NCBI RefSeq assembly: GCF_000203815.1
Contig: NW_004457737.1
Span: forward strand, 1,612,001 to 1,676,000
Length of the DNA stretch: 64,000 nt
Origin: Cavenderia fasciculata
Lineage: Eukaryota > Evosea > Eumycetozoa > Acytosteliales > Cavenderiaceae
Direction of reading: 5' to 3'
Shown here: piece after piece, positions 21,544 to 33,371 of the stretch
Layout: each line of letters opens with the position of its first letter
Numbering within the stretch: the stretch's first letter is position 1
Made by a program: the position numbers and the translations under genes
Notes under the pieces: generated by a model
What the model was told of the DNA's origin: nothing
The model's database searches: none
What the model saw: only the letters and a program-made list of their open reading frames with translations

Positions 21544-24500
21544 TTAGATGGATGCATATTTTAGGGCAGGAGTAATAAAGACTTGGTCATAATTTAGGAT
21601 ACAAAAAGTAAAGAGTCCTGGTATTAAACCTTTCAGTGACTGGGCAAAACAGGTGGTCACATTTGCCAACACCATCTTGTTGTGATCACTTTGCTCTGTT
21701 ACTCTTTTGGCAAATCTAATCATATGTTTGAGTAAATTGTAATCATGTTTTGGTATTTGTTTAAATAATTCTATTACATTAAATATTTTATCTGCTTCTC
21801 CTATATTTCTATCAGCTAGACGAGATGAGAGAAAGAACAATTGTTAATACTATTATTATTTTCTTTTTCTATTTTTTTTTTAATTTTCTTACCAATAATT
21901 TCAGATGAATGTAAACGTAATGAAGTTGGGAAAAGGGAATCAGGTAATTCTCTAAGGAATAATTTCAAGAGACCTGCGACAGCATGAGTGTCACGGTGTT
22001 GATGGTATTCGATATTTTCACCTTTTTGAAGAGTTGATTTCAAATCTTGAATCTCGGTTGAAGAGCCACTGATTCGAAGTATACCCTCTTCTTGAATATT
22101 TCTTTCCAAAAAGTTGATAATCTTTGTGATGAAAGAAGGTATCTCTGCATTTGGATTTTCACGAGACATCAAGTCCTCCAATGGGACACCAAAGACACCT
22201 GGGAACTTTGTGCTATTCTCCTTTTTCCAAAGGGAGGCGGGTGACTCTTCAACGCCGCTCTTGAGATTGGTGGTAGACTTGTCACCAGACTTTGTCTTTT
22301 GATGTTTCTTTTCAGCAACAGACAATGTTGGTTTGGTTGATATTTCATTTGGTTTTCTTTCGTACCAAGAGACTGAACTCTCTAGTACACCCAACCAATT
22401 TTCCATATCCTTTTGATTTTCAAATGCCATGATACACCAAAGTATAGAGTTTTCCTTTTCTTTGATGCCAGAGGCCGATGTGTTGCTGCCAGAGGTGGTG
22501 GTGGCAGATGTAGAGGGATTATTATTATTATTTTGGCCAACCAATTGTTGTTGTTGTTGATTACTTAGACCACTGATTGAACCACCAACCAATGTTGGTC
22601 CAGCTTGACTTGATAATTGAACCGAGTTTGCTTGACTAGTAGTCAATGTTGATTGTTGTTGTGAAGTTGAGGAAGAGGATGAGGAAGAGGAAGGAGTAGT
22701 TTGATTAGGAACAGATTGATCTGCACTACTATTATTGAGGTCTTGGTCACTATTGAGGTCATTGATAATAGTACCAATTGAAATAAAGAATGATTTCTTT
22801 TTGGCAGAATCTTGGCTACTTGATACGTTGATTGATTTTTTGTCATTTAAATATACAACATCCATTGGATAAGAGGTTTTAATATTCTTGTCATTTTTAA
22901 AGTAAAAGATAAAATTGTCTTTCAAGATGGCCAATGATTTCTTTTCCTGTCCTTTTTTCCAAACCTTGGTTCCAATTTGATATTGAACTGGTGCTGCCAA
23001 TGTCGGATTGAGCAAGTTATCAAATGTAATCTTTTGTTTATAAACTACATTTGCCAATTTCTTTGCACAATCATCCTTGGTCAATAAATAATCTTCCAAT
23101 CTCTTTATATTATTTTTAAAATTTTCATTCTTTTTTGTTAATTCTGATGCCATCTAAAAAATAAAGAAAAAAAAATGGTTAGATAAAAACATATAATATA
23201 TATCTATCTTTTTTTTTGATTTGCTTACTTGATTAGTTCTTTTTAATAACATATTACTATGAGCAGAAATACGAGCACCAGTTTTGTTTTGATCCAAAAT
23301 TTCCTTTACTTTTGATTTCATTTGAACAAGATTAAAGTAATTTTGTTTCTCCTCTTGGATGATTTGTTGAAGCGAGTTTTTCAGCTGTGTACCAATAGTT
23401 AGATTGTGATTGAGAATCTCCAACAACTCGGCAGCCGATGCACTCTTGTTGGTTGGTTCTTTAAACTTGGATTGTGACAAGACCTGTTGGTGAATGCTGG
23501 ATGGTTCGACCATGTGCAATGCATCGATATCGTGCTGATTACTCTCGACCAGTGAAAGGAAATCGATTGAATAGTTTTCCGAGCCTCTTGGCTTTTGAGG
23601 GTGAGTCGACGAAGAGGATGGTGGTTGTGGTTGGTTTAAAAGTGTTGAAAACGATGATTCATTTCCATTCATGGTACCGGAACTACTCATCCACGAGTGT
23701 TGCATCAGCTGTTCAATAGAAGCTCTTTTAAGTGGATCCTTTTCAAAACACAACCCTAAAAAGGCCTTTAAATCTTTAGAGATGTCGGCTGGCAATTCTA
23801 TTGCCTTTGTTGAATCGACAATTTGAATGAGTGCCTCCATCGGCGATAAATTAAAACATGGTGGTTTACCAGTCAACAATTCTAAAATTAAACATCCAAC
23901 TCCCCAAACATCAACTTTAAAATTATATTCCTTCATTAATAATATTTCTGGTGAATCTAAAAAAGAAAATAAAATAAAATATAAATATAAATATGATTGA
24001 TTTGATTGACTCTTTCTCTTTCCTTTTTTCATTTCTAAATTACATACACCAAAATGGTTCACCAACGATTGAATGTTTAAAAGTAGAACCCATAGTACAA
24101 CCTAGACCAAAATCGGATAGTTTACATCTACCACCCTTGGCTAGGAGGATATTACTTGCTTTGAGATTACGATGAATCATATCTTGCGAGTGAATGTAAA
24201 ACAAACAATCCAAAATCTGTGAAATATATTTGACCAACAAGTTCTCTGGGAAGCTACCCAATCGCTTATAAATGTCGGCCAACGATCCATTGTCGACAAA
24301 TTCCTGGACAATGGCCAATTGGTTGTGCTCATTGATCAATGATACATAGTTTACAATGTTTTGGTGTGATAGTGTCTTTAGGATTTCATATTCTCTTTTG
24401 ATGATCGTTTGTTGATTCAAATTGATACGATTCACATCGATTCTTTTCAATGTTACATATTCACTTGAATCTAATAATGTTGCTGAATATGTATTACCCA

Positions 24501-25331
24501 AATATCCAGTTCCAATATTATGAATTATTTGCTACAAAAATAATAATAAAAGATAGAAAAACAAAATGATTGTTAGTCTCTATATTATATATATAATATA
24601 TTATATTATATTATATATATATATTTGTTGTTAAAAACTTTTGATACTTACATATTTACCAATATTTGCAGGAGCTTCATCACCATTGGCTCTGATGGAT
24701 AGATTATTAAATTGAATACTTGGAGCCGAGAGTGAAGGTTTATTGTATAATAATACAGGTGGTGTAGAGACCGAGGCAGATGACGAGGACACTGACAATG
24801 GTGATTGGATTGGTGACACGAGAGGAGAGGTAAATGGCGAGCTTTTGGCGGTGTGGTTTCAATCGAGATGGATTGTTGACCCAGATGTTGTTGTTGTTGG
24901 TGTTGGTGTTGTTGCAACTGTTGATTGTAACTGCTTAATAGTGTCTGAGATGGTGGTTCAATGTCGTCTTTGGACGAGTTGTTGATGGCAAACTTTCGAC
25001 GATTACGTTTGGCCGATCGTTGAGAGAGGTCGCCTCCTCCTCCTCCGCTACCACTGCCATCCTGATCTTGGAATCGTGATGCCACGTGACTGACCAAATC
25101 ATTAGAGTCGTCATCGACAGATGGCTGGTCGCCAATACTCGAGTCGTCTTGTCCGCCGTGTTGATTCAACGGCTGTCCATTATAAATGTCTTTGAGTAGA
25201 TCAGAGTCGGGGTTGTTTGTGCTAGTCGCCTGAAGAAACTCTCTCACTTGCTCTTGAAGATTACTGATTGACTCGTCTCCTCCGCTACCGCCAACTCCGC
25301 TTCCCAATACTTGAGAATCATCCATATCCAT
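21544..25331 (-). CDS. CDC15-type pseudokinase (HRN) with PH and RhoGAP domains, frameshift in exon 1
   Basis: Minus-strand exons 25331-24652, 24531-24048, 23956-23229, 23153-21893 and 21815-21544. With one base restored at 24843-24846 the length is 1141 aa. Order: low-complexity N-terminus; kinase-like domain (about 232-480) with GTGYLGNTYSA, Lys in YVTLKRID and SDFGLG; then coiled coil; PH-like domain with long inserts (about 690-900, KKSLAILKDNFIFYFKN to MENWLGVLESS); and RhoGAP (about 960-1130) with the arginine finger in EGILRISGS. The catalytic HRD reads IHRNLKASN (Asn at about 349, codon at 24168-24166), so phosphotransfer is probably lost. The RhoGAP should stimulate GTP hydrolysis by Rac/Rho proteins, with the kinase fold perhaps a scaffold. 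The kinase part is closest to the CDC15/Cdc7 group, like the gene at 15-17.5 kb. An ATG also exists at 25382. Confidence 0.85.
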
Positions 25332-26262
25332 CGGGATTAAGGGTTTAAATGATATCTTTGTTATTGATTGATTAAAATACAAATATATATATATATATAT
25401 ATATGACGATGTTAATTTGTTCTGTTCTGTGCTGGTTGATAGTAGTACTAATAATATTACAAGGACAGGAAGGATAGGAAAGATAGGATATAAATAGATT
25501 GAGATAGATTTGATTGATTTGACTTGATTGATTGATTGATTGATCTTCTTTTTCTAGAAATACAATAATAAATAAATAAATAAATAATAAATAAATAAAA
25601 AGTGTTTGATAAACAATACAATAATAAATAAATAAATAGAGATATCTATCTTTAAAGGGGCTACTCTTATGCTTGCGCAAAAACAAACATTCCTCATTCA
25701 AACTTGAGTTTGGTGCATTCACGCAAAAAAAATGACATTATTATTTGAAATTGAGCTCAAACATGAAATTGTTGTGTTGTTGCCTTTTTGGTGGTCAAAG
25801 CAAGACAAGGTAGCAGCCTTCACGCCTTTGCTACTCCATCCTTTGCCACTCAGCTCAACTCATCACAGCATACAATGATTAAACAGTGACAATAATCTAA
25901 TCTAATCTAAACAAAGTCTCAACTGTCAAGAGATTAGATTCATCATGCAATGTTCTGACTTTCTGTCCAATTTATTATTATGATAGTACAACACAACTTT
26001 TTATCTATGTACTTGTGTCTGTACTCATTAATGATAGTAGTAATAAATAAATATTTATACTTTGTCAAAGCATCCCTTTCTTTAATAATAATAAAGCTAC
26101 TAACAGAGGGATGAACAAAATAAATATTTATTTTGTGGTTTTTATTTTTTTCTTGATGATGAAGATGTGATGTTCAACAAAATTATCATTTTAATTTACT
26201 TTTTTTTGTTATTGTTGTACATATATATATAAATATAAAATAAAGAAAGAAAGAAAGAAAGA
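25332..26262. other. Intergenic 0.93 kb between two divergent genes
   Basis: Shared upstream region of the pseudokinase-RhoGAP gene and psmB7. It has (AT)n at 25383-25404, (TTGA)n near 25520-25544, and (AATA)n at 25562-25640. A GA-rich stretch lies directly before the psmB7 ATG. No RNA gene was seen. Confidence 0.5.
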
Positions 26263-27307
26263 ATGGAGAATTTAAATAGAGGAGGTTTCACTTTTGACCT
26301 TTGCAAGAGGTAAATAGATAGATATAGATATAGATATAGATATATAGACTACTACATTATTTGATTGATGTGAACGAAATATAAGATTACTTACAACTCT
26401 CTTTCTTTGAATCACCACCACATCAACCTATATCTATTATATTTATATGTGTGTAGAAATGACTTGATTGAAAAGACAGGATTAAAGATGAAAGGATTTT
26501 TAAAGACTGGTACAACCATTGTTGGTGTTGTATATAAAGATGGTGTTGTTTTGGGTGCTGATACACGTGCTACTGAAGGTCCAATCGTAGCAGACAAGAA
26601 TTGCGAAAAGATACACTATATTGCAGACAATATCTATTGTTGTGGTGCTGGTACTGCCGCCGACACTGAAAACACCACCAACTTGATCAGCTCTAAACTT
26701 AAACTTCATCAACTCGCAACGGGCAAGCAACCACGTGTCATCACTGCACTCACCATGCTCAAGCAAATGCTCTTCAAATACCAAGGACACGTCTCTGCCG
26801 CCCTCATTCTCGGTGGTGTCGATGTCATCGGTGGTGTTGTCACTCCATCACTCTTTACCATCCATCCACACGGATCTACCGATCAATTACCATACGTAAC
26901 CATGGGTTCTGGTTCACTTGCTGCTATGGCAATCTTTGAAGCTTTCTATAAAAAAGATATGACTGTAAGATTCTTTAAACACGCAATCAAATATTTGTAT
27001 CATCATAACATCAAACTAATCATCATTTTTTATGTTTAATTTATAGAAATTAGAAGCAATGACATTGGTAGCTGATGCAATCAAGAGTGGTATTTTCAAT
27101 GATTTGGGTAGTGGTAGCAATGTAGATGTTACTGTCATTTCACAAGAGGGTGTTGAGATCCATCGTGGATACGAGAAGCCAAATGAACGTAAATACAGAT
27201 CGAATCCATACAATTTCAAGAAGGGTACTGCTCCAGTTCTCAGTACAAGCACTTTAGAACCATTAGGATCACGTATAATTATTGAAGATGTTACAATGGA
27301 AGGTTAA
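26263..27307 (+). CDS. psmB7: Proteasome subunit beta type-7 (beta-2, trypsin-like)
   Basis: Three exons, 26263-26309, 26457-26964 and 27047-27307, give 271 aa. It is a catalytic subunit of the 20S core. The propeptide (about 34 residues) ends at GFLKTG, followed by the catalytic N-terminal Thr35 of [20 protein letters not shown]; Asp of GADTRATEG and Lys of DKNCEKIH complete the active site. Autocatalytic cleavage after Gly34 during assembly is expected from the family. The C-terminal extension ([14 protein letters not shown]) that wraps the neighbouring beta-3 subunit is present. The middle exon uses C-ending codons, in keeping with high expression. The first exon is only 47 nt and encodes most of the propeptide start. 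Confidence 0.96.
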
Positions 27308-27661
27308 AGAAAACAACACAACATAAATATAGGAATATAAGGATAAATCGATGTATAAAAAACAAAAAAAACAATTATAATGATCAAAATTGTAATTAAA
27401 ATTCCAACAACAATAATCAATAGCTACAACAATAACTACAACTAAAACTAAAACTAAATAAATTAAAAAGGTGATTAATTAAAATCAAATCACTTTAAAA
27501 ATATACTCACCAAAAAAAGAATAAATTTAAAAAAAAAGACGAACGAACCGAACCGCATTATTCGATTAATCAACGAAAAAAAAGCGGGATTGTCTTAAAT
27601 TAAACTATACACATAAATATAATATATATATATATATATATATACAAATACAATACAAGAA
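27308..27661. other. Intergenic 354 bp
   Basis: A very A-rich spacer with several AATAAA-like signals, (CAACAA)/(ACTAAA) runs near 27408-27460 and (AT)n at 27620-27644 before surf2. No gene was seen. Confidence 0.5.
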
Positions 27662-28711
27662 ATGAATAAAGAAATAGAAGAATTTTTAAAGGTATGACGA
27701 ATAAAGAAGAATCAAGAATCAAGAATGATTCAGATGATCAATTAGTTTATTGACCCGCTCTATTCTCTTTAAAGCAAAATAAAAGCTTTGTATATAACAA
27801 AGAAACAAATAGAATAAAATGTGAAGTAACTAATCATGAGATGATGCCAAAGATCGAACAATTAAAGCAACACTTGACATCAAAGAAATATAAAATGACA
27901 ATTGCATATACCTTTGATTACACTAAATATGAACCATATATCATTCAATCAAGAAATAACGAGTATGTATAGAGAGAGAGAAGATAGAAAGATAGAGGAG
28001 GAGGGGGAGGAGGAGGAGGAGGAGGAGGAGGATCCAGGTTGTCTAACACTCAATTTTGGTAACTATAGAAAAAAGTTATTTTGTAAATTGACAGATCAAG
28101 CTTTAAACAAAATTCCAGAAGAGGTTGAACGTCACATCAATGGAAAGAAATATCAAGATGCTTTGAAATCAAAGCAAGTCGTTGCTACCAAGAGAAAGCG
28201 TGACGATGACGATGATGATCTCGAGGCAGATGCCAGTGGAGAAAAGGACAACGATATTGTATTCTTTGGTAGTGACGACGAACAAGAAAAGACAAAGGAA
28301 AAGGTTGTGGAATTTGAAGAAAAGGAGGAAAAGGATGATGATGATGAAAGTGAAGACGATGATGATGAAGAAGACGACGAAGATCAAGACAAAGATGATT
28401 CTTTTGAAGCTTTTGCTGATGAAGATGATGATGATGAAGTTGAATCTGAAGGAGATGACTCTGATGACTCTGATGATTCATCTGAAGACCAAGAATCTCA
28501 AGATTCATCAGATGAATCTGAAGAAGAGGAATCAGAGGAAGAAGAAAAGCCAAAACCATCAGCCAAACAACAATCAAAGCCACAACCACCAGCCAAACAG
28601 CAATCAAAACCACAACCACCAGCCAAACAACAATCAAAGCCACAACCACCAGCCAAACAATCAAAACAAGAAGCACCAGTTAAACAACAAATAAAGAAAT
28701 CCAGGAAGTAG
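27662..28711 (+). CDS. surf2: Surfeit locus protein 2 (SURF2) homologue
   Basis: Three exons, 27662-27691, 27775-27962 and 28069-28711, give 286 aa. The N-terminal SURF2 region is recognisable from CEVTNHEMMPKIEQLKQHL, YTKYEPYIIQSRNN and KKLFCKLTDQALNKIPEEVE followed by RHINGKKY. SURF2 has been linked to ribosome biogenesis; its biochemical role is uncertain. The C-terminal half is a long Asp/Glu-rich region with a KRKR cluster (about residues 127-131), then three KPQPPAKQQS repeats and a basic end, typical of nucleolar proteins. Intron 2 is unusual: it contains a purine-only (GGA)n run. If that intron were retained the frame would be altered. The exon choice restores the conserved NEKKLFCKL junction. 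Confidence 0.85.
27975..28032 (+). repeat. Purine-only (GGA)n run within surf2 intron 2
   Basis: From about 27975 the strand is nearly all purine, ending in GGAGGGGG and then eight GGA units. It lies inside the 106-nt intron 27963-28068, 36 nt before the acceptor. Confidence 0.85.
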
Positions 28712-28822
28712 GTGATACCCACTAGTATATATATATATTTAATCTTAGTTACAATTAAAATGGGGCCCTCATTTCCATTTGGAAAATGTTGGTCAATTAG
28801 ATAGAATCGTTTATTATTAAAT

Positions 28823-30563
28823 TTATCGGTCTCTATCTCTATCATTGTATCTTCTACTACTGCTACTGTTACTACCATGATCGTTTCTATCTCTATCTCT
28901 ATTTCTATTTCTATCTTGATCATCGTATCTACGGTATTCTCTATTGTCCCTATCTCTATTATTATTGTCTCTGTCACCATATCTCCTTCCGCTGTCTCTG
29001 TCATTGTCTCTTCTATCATCATTATCTCTTCGATTATCGTATCTTCCACCGTCTCTATTATCTCTTCTATCATTGTTGTCTCTTCGATCATTGTTATCTC
29101 TTCGATCATAATCTCTTCTATCATCTCTTCTATCATTGTCTCTTCTGTCATTATCTCTTCTATCATTGTCTCTATTATCAAACTTTTGTTTCTTTTTTGA
29201 TCTATCATCTTGTTCTTTATCATCGAAAACAAAATCATAACCTTTGGTGCCAGTTGGTTGATGATGATTTGGATGTACCATTGCACTATTTACTCTTTTT
29301 CCACCTTGAAGGAAGTTTGCAGCTCCATTACCATACATGTGTTTAATTTTAGCAATGGATTGACAAAAGTCTACATGTATTCTACGTTCATCGATAAAAG
29401 TATTTTCCATCTTTTTGTAGGCGTTTTCACATTGTTCCTTTGACTCGTATTCAATGAAACCATAGCAAAGACTCTCGCCAGAGACAGGATCCTTTATGAT
29501 TTCACAACTCTTTACAACACCACATTTACTAAATGCCAATTCCAAATCCTCAGATTCCGTATCTGGGTTCAATTTACAAACAAACAATACATTTTCTGGT
29601 GGTTTAACATTGGCCTGTGGCAAAACTCCCAACATTTCCAACAACTCTGATCTACCACGAGCACTCTTTTCATCCATCATCTCATCAATCTCTTCTTTAC
29701 TTTTTCCTTTTGTTTCTTGATCTATATCTTCATCTGCTTCAAATCGTGTCTTTTATAAATAAAATAAAATAAAGGTTGTTGTTAACATCATCATCATCAT
29801 AATGAGAACGTCAATTACAATTAGTTTAACATACATCATTTTCATCTTTTTTAAATTTAGGAGATTGATCTGGTATTTCCATTGTTGGGAAATCAGGGAA
29901 TGGATCATCTAGAATAATAGTATGTAGTATTCTTATATTCTTTAGAGGTCTTTCTTTTTCATCGACAAAGCAATTATTAATCTCATTCAATATATCCAAT
30001 CCTTCAGTTACTTGACCAAATATTGTATGTTTATCATTTAAATAATTGATATTTGATCTTGTTGTTATATAAAACTTTAATAGTTTGAATAATAATGTAA
30101 ATGATTAGTAAGATTCAAAATACAAAGAATAGTAATAGTGATATATTAATGTTTATATACAAACTCTTGAAGCATTTAAATTCTTTCCATTATTTGCCAT
30201 TGCAACGGTACCAATATTATGATGAGTTAGTTTTGGAGTGATCTCATCTTTGAAGTGATTTGCTTCTTGACCAAACAATAGACCATAGATACTCTCACCA
30301 CCTGTACCACTGTTTGTAGGATCACCAGTCTCTACCAAAAAGTCTTTTTGAACATTGTAGAATAGACAATTGTTATAGTATTTGATTTTACATACTAAAT
30401 ATAAATATAAATATAGTTAGTCATCTACCTATAGGTATATAGTACATCTCTCTCTCTATCATATGAACATACATTTTAAAAAGTTCTTTGTTGTTACAGG
30501 ACATTCATCAGTATATAGATCAATGACGATATCTCCTAGAGTAGTTTCTATCAATATACTCAT
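28823..30563 (-). CDS. ppil4: Cyclophilin-type peptidyl-prolyl isomerase with RRM (PPIL4-like)
   Basis: Four minus-strand exons, 30563-30473, 30394-30165, 30074-29835 and 29749-28823, give 495 aa. The N-terminal cyclophilin domain ([50 protein letters not shown]) is followed by an RRM ([37 protein letters not shown]) in the order found in PPIL4. The C-terminus is an Arg/Asp repeat tail ([10 protein letters not shown] units) in place of an RS domain. PPIL4-type proteins act in the nucleus with the spliceosome. In the active site, FLVETGDPT replaces the canonical FMIQGGDPT, as in other PPIL4-type members, so isomerase activity may be weak. Its end is convergent with surf2 at 111 bp, and its start lies 166 bp from a divergent small membrane protein gene. 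Confidence 0.93.
28880..29200 (-). repeat. Arg/Asp-coding tandem repeats in the ppil4 tail
   Basis: About 25 imperfect units of 9-12 bp encode NDRRD/RDNR segments. The composition is strongly strand-biased (TCTCTATC-type on the plus strand). Unit number is likely to vary between strains. Confidence 0.8.
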
Positions 30564-30729
30564 CTATTATAACCTGTAACCTTAATATATTATACTCTAC
30601 TTGTGATACAAATAGATCGAGAATGAAGATGAATAAGTTGATTAAATTAATGCAATGAAAAAGTCATCGACTCGAAGAGTAGTTCTGCAGATTAAATTAT
30701 TGTTTGTTAATGTTTCAAATAGATAAGAA

Positions 30730-31280
30730 ATGAGTAATAGTAATAATAAGAATAATAGTGCAGGTGATAAACCTAAATTAACTCTTTGGCAAAGATGGAA
30801 GGTTTGTTGAAACAAACAAATGTTGTGAAAGATAGATAGAATTGAAAGTTTCTAATTGTACAATTCCGATGTTTGTTGGTGATGAATGATACAACATATA
30901 TTGTGTATATATATATATAGATGGTACCACCTAAAACAAGAATATATATATCATTTGGAATGTTGGTATTATCAAGTGTAGGACTATCGATTGAACTATT
31001 ATTAAAAGATGAAGATAGCCCACTAAGAAATACGTTCAACCGTAAAGATACAACCTATATAACAATCGATTACACAAAACCAAAAGATCAAAGAGTAACA
31101 AAGATTAGAAATGGTATGGTTGTTCAAGGTAATGGTACTATAGAAGATAGTACTCCACCTCCATCTAGATTCTCTTCATTTTTGGATCAAAAAATAAAAG
31201 AAAAAGAACAACTAGAACTAGAACAACAACAACAACAACAACAACAACAATCATCCATAGATAATAAAAAGGAAATGTAA
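30730..31280 (+). CDS. Small single-pass membrane protein, unrecognised
   Basis: Exons 30730-30801 and 30921-31280 give 143 aa. The N-terminus is hydrophilic and Asn-rich, then KLTLWQRWKMVPPKTR leads into one hydrophobic helix (IYISFGMLVLSSVGLSIELLL, about 33-52), followed by a charged tail ending in polyQ. A basic segment before a single helix is common in mitochondrial inner-membrane assembly factors, but I recognise no specific family. The exon junction was chosen because it keeps phase and joins two coding-like segments; a start at 30921 within exon 2 is the alternative. Divergent from ppil4. Confidence 0.6.
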
Positions 31281-31442
31281 TGTAAATATAAATAATAATA
31301 ATAATAATAATAATAATGTAATATATGGTATGGTGGATAGATTTGGATTTAAAATTAATAATTATGATTATATGATTTATATACATTAATTTATTATTTT
31401 AATATATAGGTAAGGTGTGGTGTGTTGACTATTATTATATTA

Positions 31443-33371
31443 TTATATACTATTTGGACCATCTTCTTCTTCTTTACTACTTGACATACTTTTACTATTA
31501 CTACTATTACTATTACTATCATTGTTACTATTCTTGTTATTACTATTATCTTTGTTACCATTACTACTGCTACTACTACTACTACTACTGCTATTACTAC
31601 TACTACTACTATTACTACGAGTAGTTGTACTTCTTCTTCCAGAACTTTTATCTGTACGACTAACTATTTTAAACCTTCCATCTTGTTTGGTAATATAGAA
31701 TTTACGATTGATCATGATAATGGATGCAAAGAGAGTGACCAATACAAAACATGGAACTGCAATGACGACGGGCAGCAACCAACCCTTTTTGGGAACAACG
31801 TTGACTCCGTCAAAGATGCCACCGCCTCGTCCAAGGACACAGTCCTCGGCACCCAAGGAATTGCTTGTGAGTAGGACGGACACGTCTGGATCAAACTCAC
31901 ACGTGTGTATAAAGTGCGGCAGATGAAGGCCAATATAGACACCGTCATTTGAGGAGTTGATAACAGAGGTGCGAGTGTACCCAATGACACCGTCCATGAT
32001 GGCGCGGTCATTGAAACGAGAGTAAAAGTCGACGCCGTGATAGTGCACCGTCATGTACCTGAGACCATTAAAGTCGTCATAGGCGGGTAGGACAAGAGTA
32101 TCGCCCGATATCAGTGAGCACTCATTTGTTTCACCTGGCTCGAGCACGAACGACAGTTGGGCACGATAGACGACACGTATCGTATTGACCGACGACAAAA
32201 AGTCCCAGCCATTGATTTTGGCCCACACCTTGATGGTGTCTGGTTCATAGCCGGTTTCGACGTCTGCAAACTTGACCTTTTTATACTTGTTAAATGTTGT
32301 AAAGGTTGCATTGATCGAAACATATGGTTCGAGATAGGTTGCATAGTGGATATCTTCCTCTCCCGCGACGATTGGCGTCCACGAGTTGACCAGGTGCTCC
32401 CGCAAGACTACGCCGTCCAAGTCGACCTCTTGGAAGCTTACAAGGGTGAGATCCAAGCCGATATTGTCGACATAGACAGTGACGGTGAGCGGATGACCGA
32501 CCTGTGAAAACTTGTGTTTCACCTGGGGCAGCCTGTTGCCTCGGGTCGACTCGAGACTGACCTCGCACGACGCTCCGTTGCAGCCAGGGTCACATACGCA
32601 GATACCGCTGCCGCATGTACCATTAGTCCCGCATCCTTGCTCGCACACCCAAGTATATTTATCAAACTGGCCGACAAACAGTAGCCCGGTCGACACGTGC
32701 TCATAGCCATCGATGCTAACCATCACCTGCTTGGGACCCTGTGATTCCATGGGCCCGAGATAGCACGTTAAAAAGTTGGATTCTTGTGTCTTGTTGGTCG
32801 CCGATACAATGGTTAGGACTGGGTTGGCGCAGGTGACATTGGCCACCTGCACCTTCATTTTGCTGGGCGGGTCTGGGATACCGCGAAAGGCCACCAAAAG
32901 AGGGTCGTTTAAAAACTTGGGGTCTTCCACTTTACCCAATGTGCCATCGTACTGGTTGTTGTAGTATATGGTCGACATAGGTTTGGAGATAAAGTTTCCA
33001 AAGAGCGTCACCATCCCTCCGCTAATGGACACGGGACTGACACCCGACACAATCGGGTACGTGTTTGCGTATCGGATCCAAGTCACCACCCGCTTGACCT
33101 CGGCCGACACTACGAGTAGCGGTACCACCCCCTGTTTTATAAGACCTTCCACAGAACACACATACGAAGAGGACGATCCATTAAACCATCCGCTGTGAAG
33201 TATTGTACAGTTATAATCATCTATATAAAATGTTGGATCTTCGTAAAATGTTCCATTGATTGTAAAATTTATATAAAATTCATATTGTTGGTAATCCACA
33301 GAGTTTATCACTGATTCTAAAAATAAAGAAATTGACAAAAAATATTTTAATTTTCGTTTCCAGATTGTCAA
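31443..33371 (-). CDS. EGF-like and IPT/TIG-type single-pass membrane protein (ComC-like family)
   Basis: One exon, 642 aa. It has a signal peptide (KRKLKYFLSISLFL), an extracellular part with an IPT/TIG-type segment (PIVSGVSPVSISGGMVTLFG), an EGF-like Cys cluster (CEQGCGTNGTCGSGICVCDP, about 244-263) and many NxT/S sites. A membrane helix (LLPVVIAVPCFVLVTLFASI, about 553-572) and a short basic, Ser/Asn-rich cytoplasmic tail follow. Dictyostelids have many such EGF/IPT surface proteins, some acting in cell-cell recognition and development; the ligand here is unknown. An acceptor-like TTTTTAG sits inside the signal peptide region (33315-33321), so an alternative upstream first exon cannot be excluded. 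The body is markedly richer in G+C than flanking DNA. Confidence 0.8.
   Translation of the reverse strand: MTIWKRKLKYFLSISLFLESVINSVDYQQYEFYINFTINGTFYEDPTFYIDDYNCTILHSGWFNGSSSSYVCSVEGLIKQGVVPLLVVSAEVKRVVTWIRYANTYPIVSGVSPVSISGGMVTLFGNFISKPMSTIYYNNQYDGTLGKVEDPKFLNDPLLVAFRGIPDPPSKMKVQVANVTCANPVLTIVSATNKTQESNFLTCYLGPMESQGPKQVMVSIDGYEHVSTGLLFVGQFDKYTWVCEQGCGTNGTCGSGICVCDPGCNGASCEVSLESTRGNRLPQVKHKFSQVGHPLTVTVYVDNIGLDLTLVSFQEVDLDGVVLREHLVNSWTPIVAGEEDIHYATYLEPYVSINATFTTFNKYKKVKFADVETGYEPDTIKVWAKINGWDFLSSVNTIRVVYRAQLSFVLEPGETNECSLISGDTLVLPAYDDFNGLRYMTVHYHGVDFYSRFNDRAIMDGVIGYTRTSVINSSNDGVYIGLHLPHFIHTCEFDPDVSVLLTSNSLGAEDCVLGRGGGIFDGVNVVPKKGWLLPVVIAVPCFVLVTLFASIIMINRKFYITKQDGRFKIVSRTDKSSGRRSTTTRSNSSSSSNSSSSSSSSSSNGNKDNSNNKNSNNDSNSNSSNSKSMSSSKEEEDGPNSI

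Noticed and set aside
14980-25331. Tandem duplication of the two CDC15-type kinases as a recent event
   Set aside because: The kinase domains are similar in type but diverged, with different downstream domains and opposite strands and intron positions; an old duplication cannot be told from chance linkage.
28169-29200. Long alternative frames across the acidic tail of surf2 and the RD repeat of ppil4
   Set aside because: Produced by tandem trinucleotide and hexanucleotide repeats; Ile/Val/Ser or Met/Lys only.
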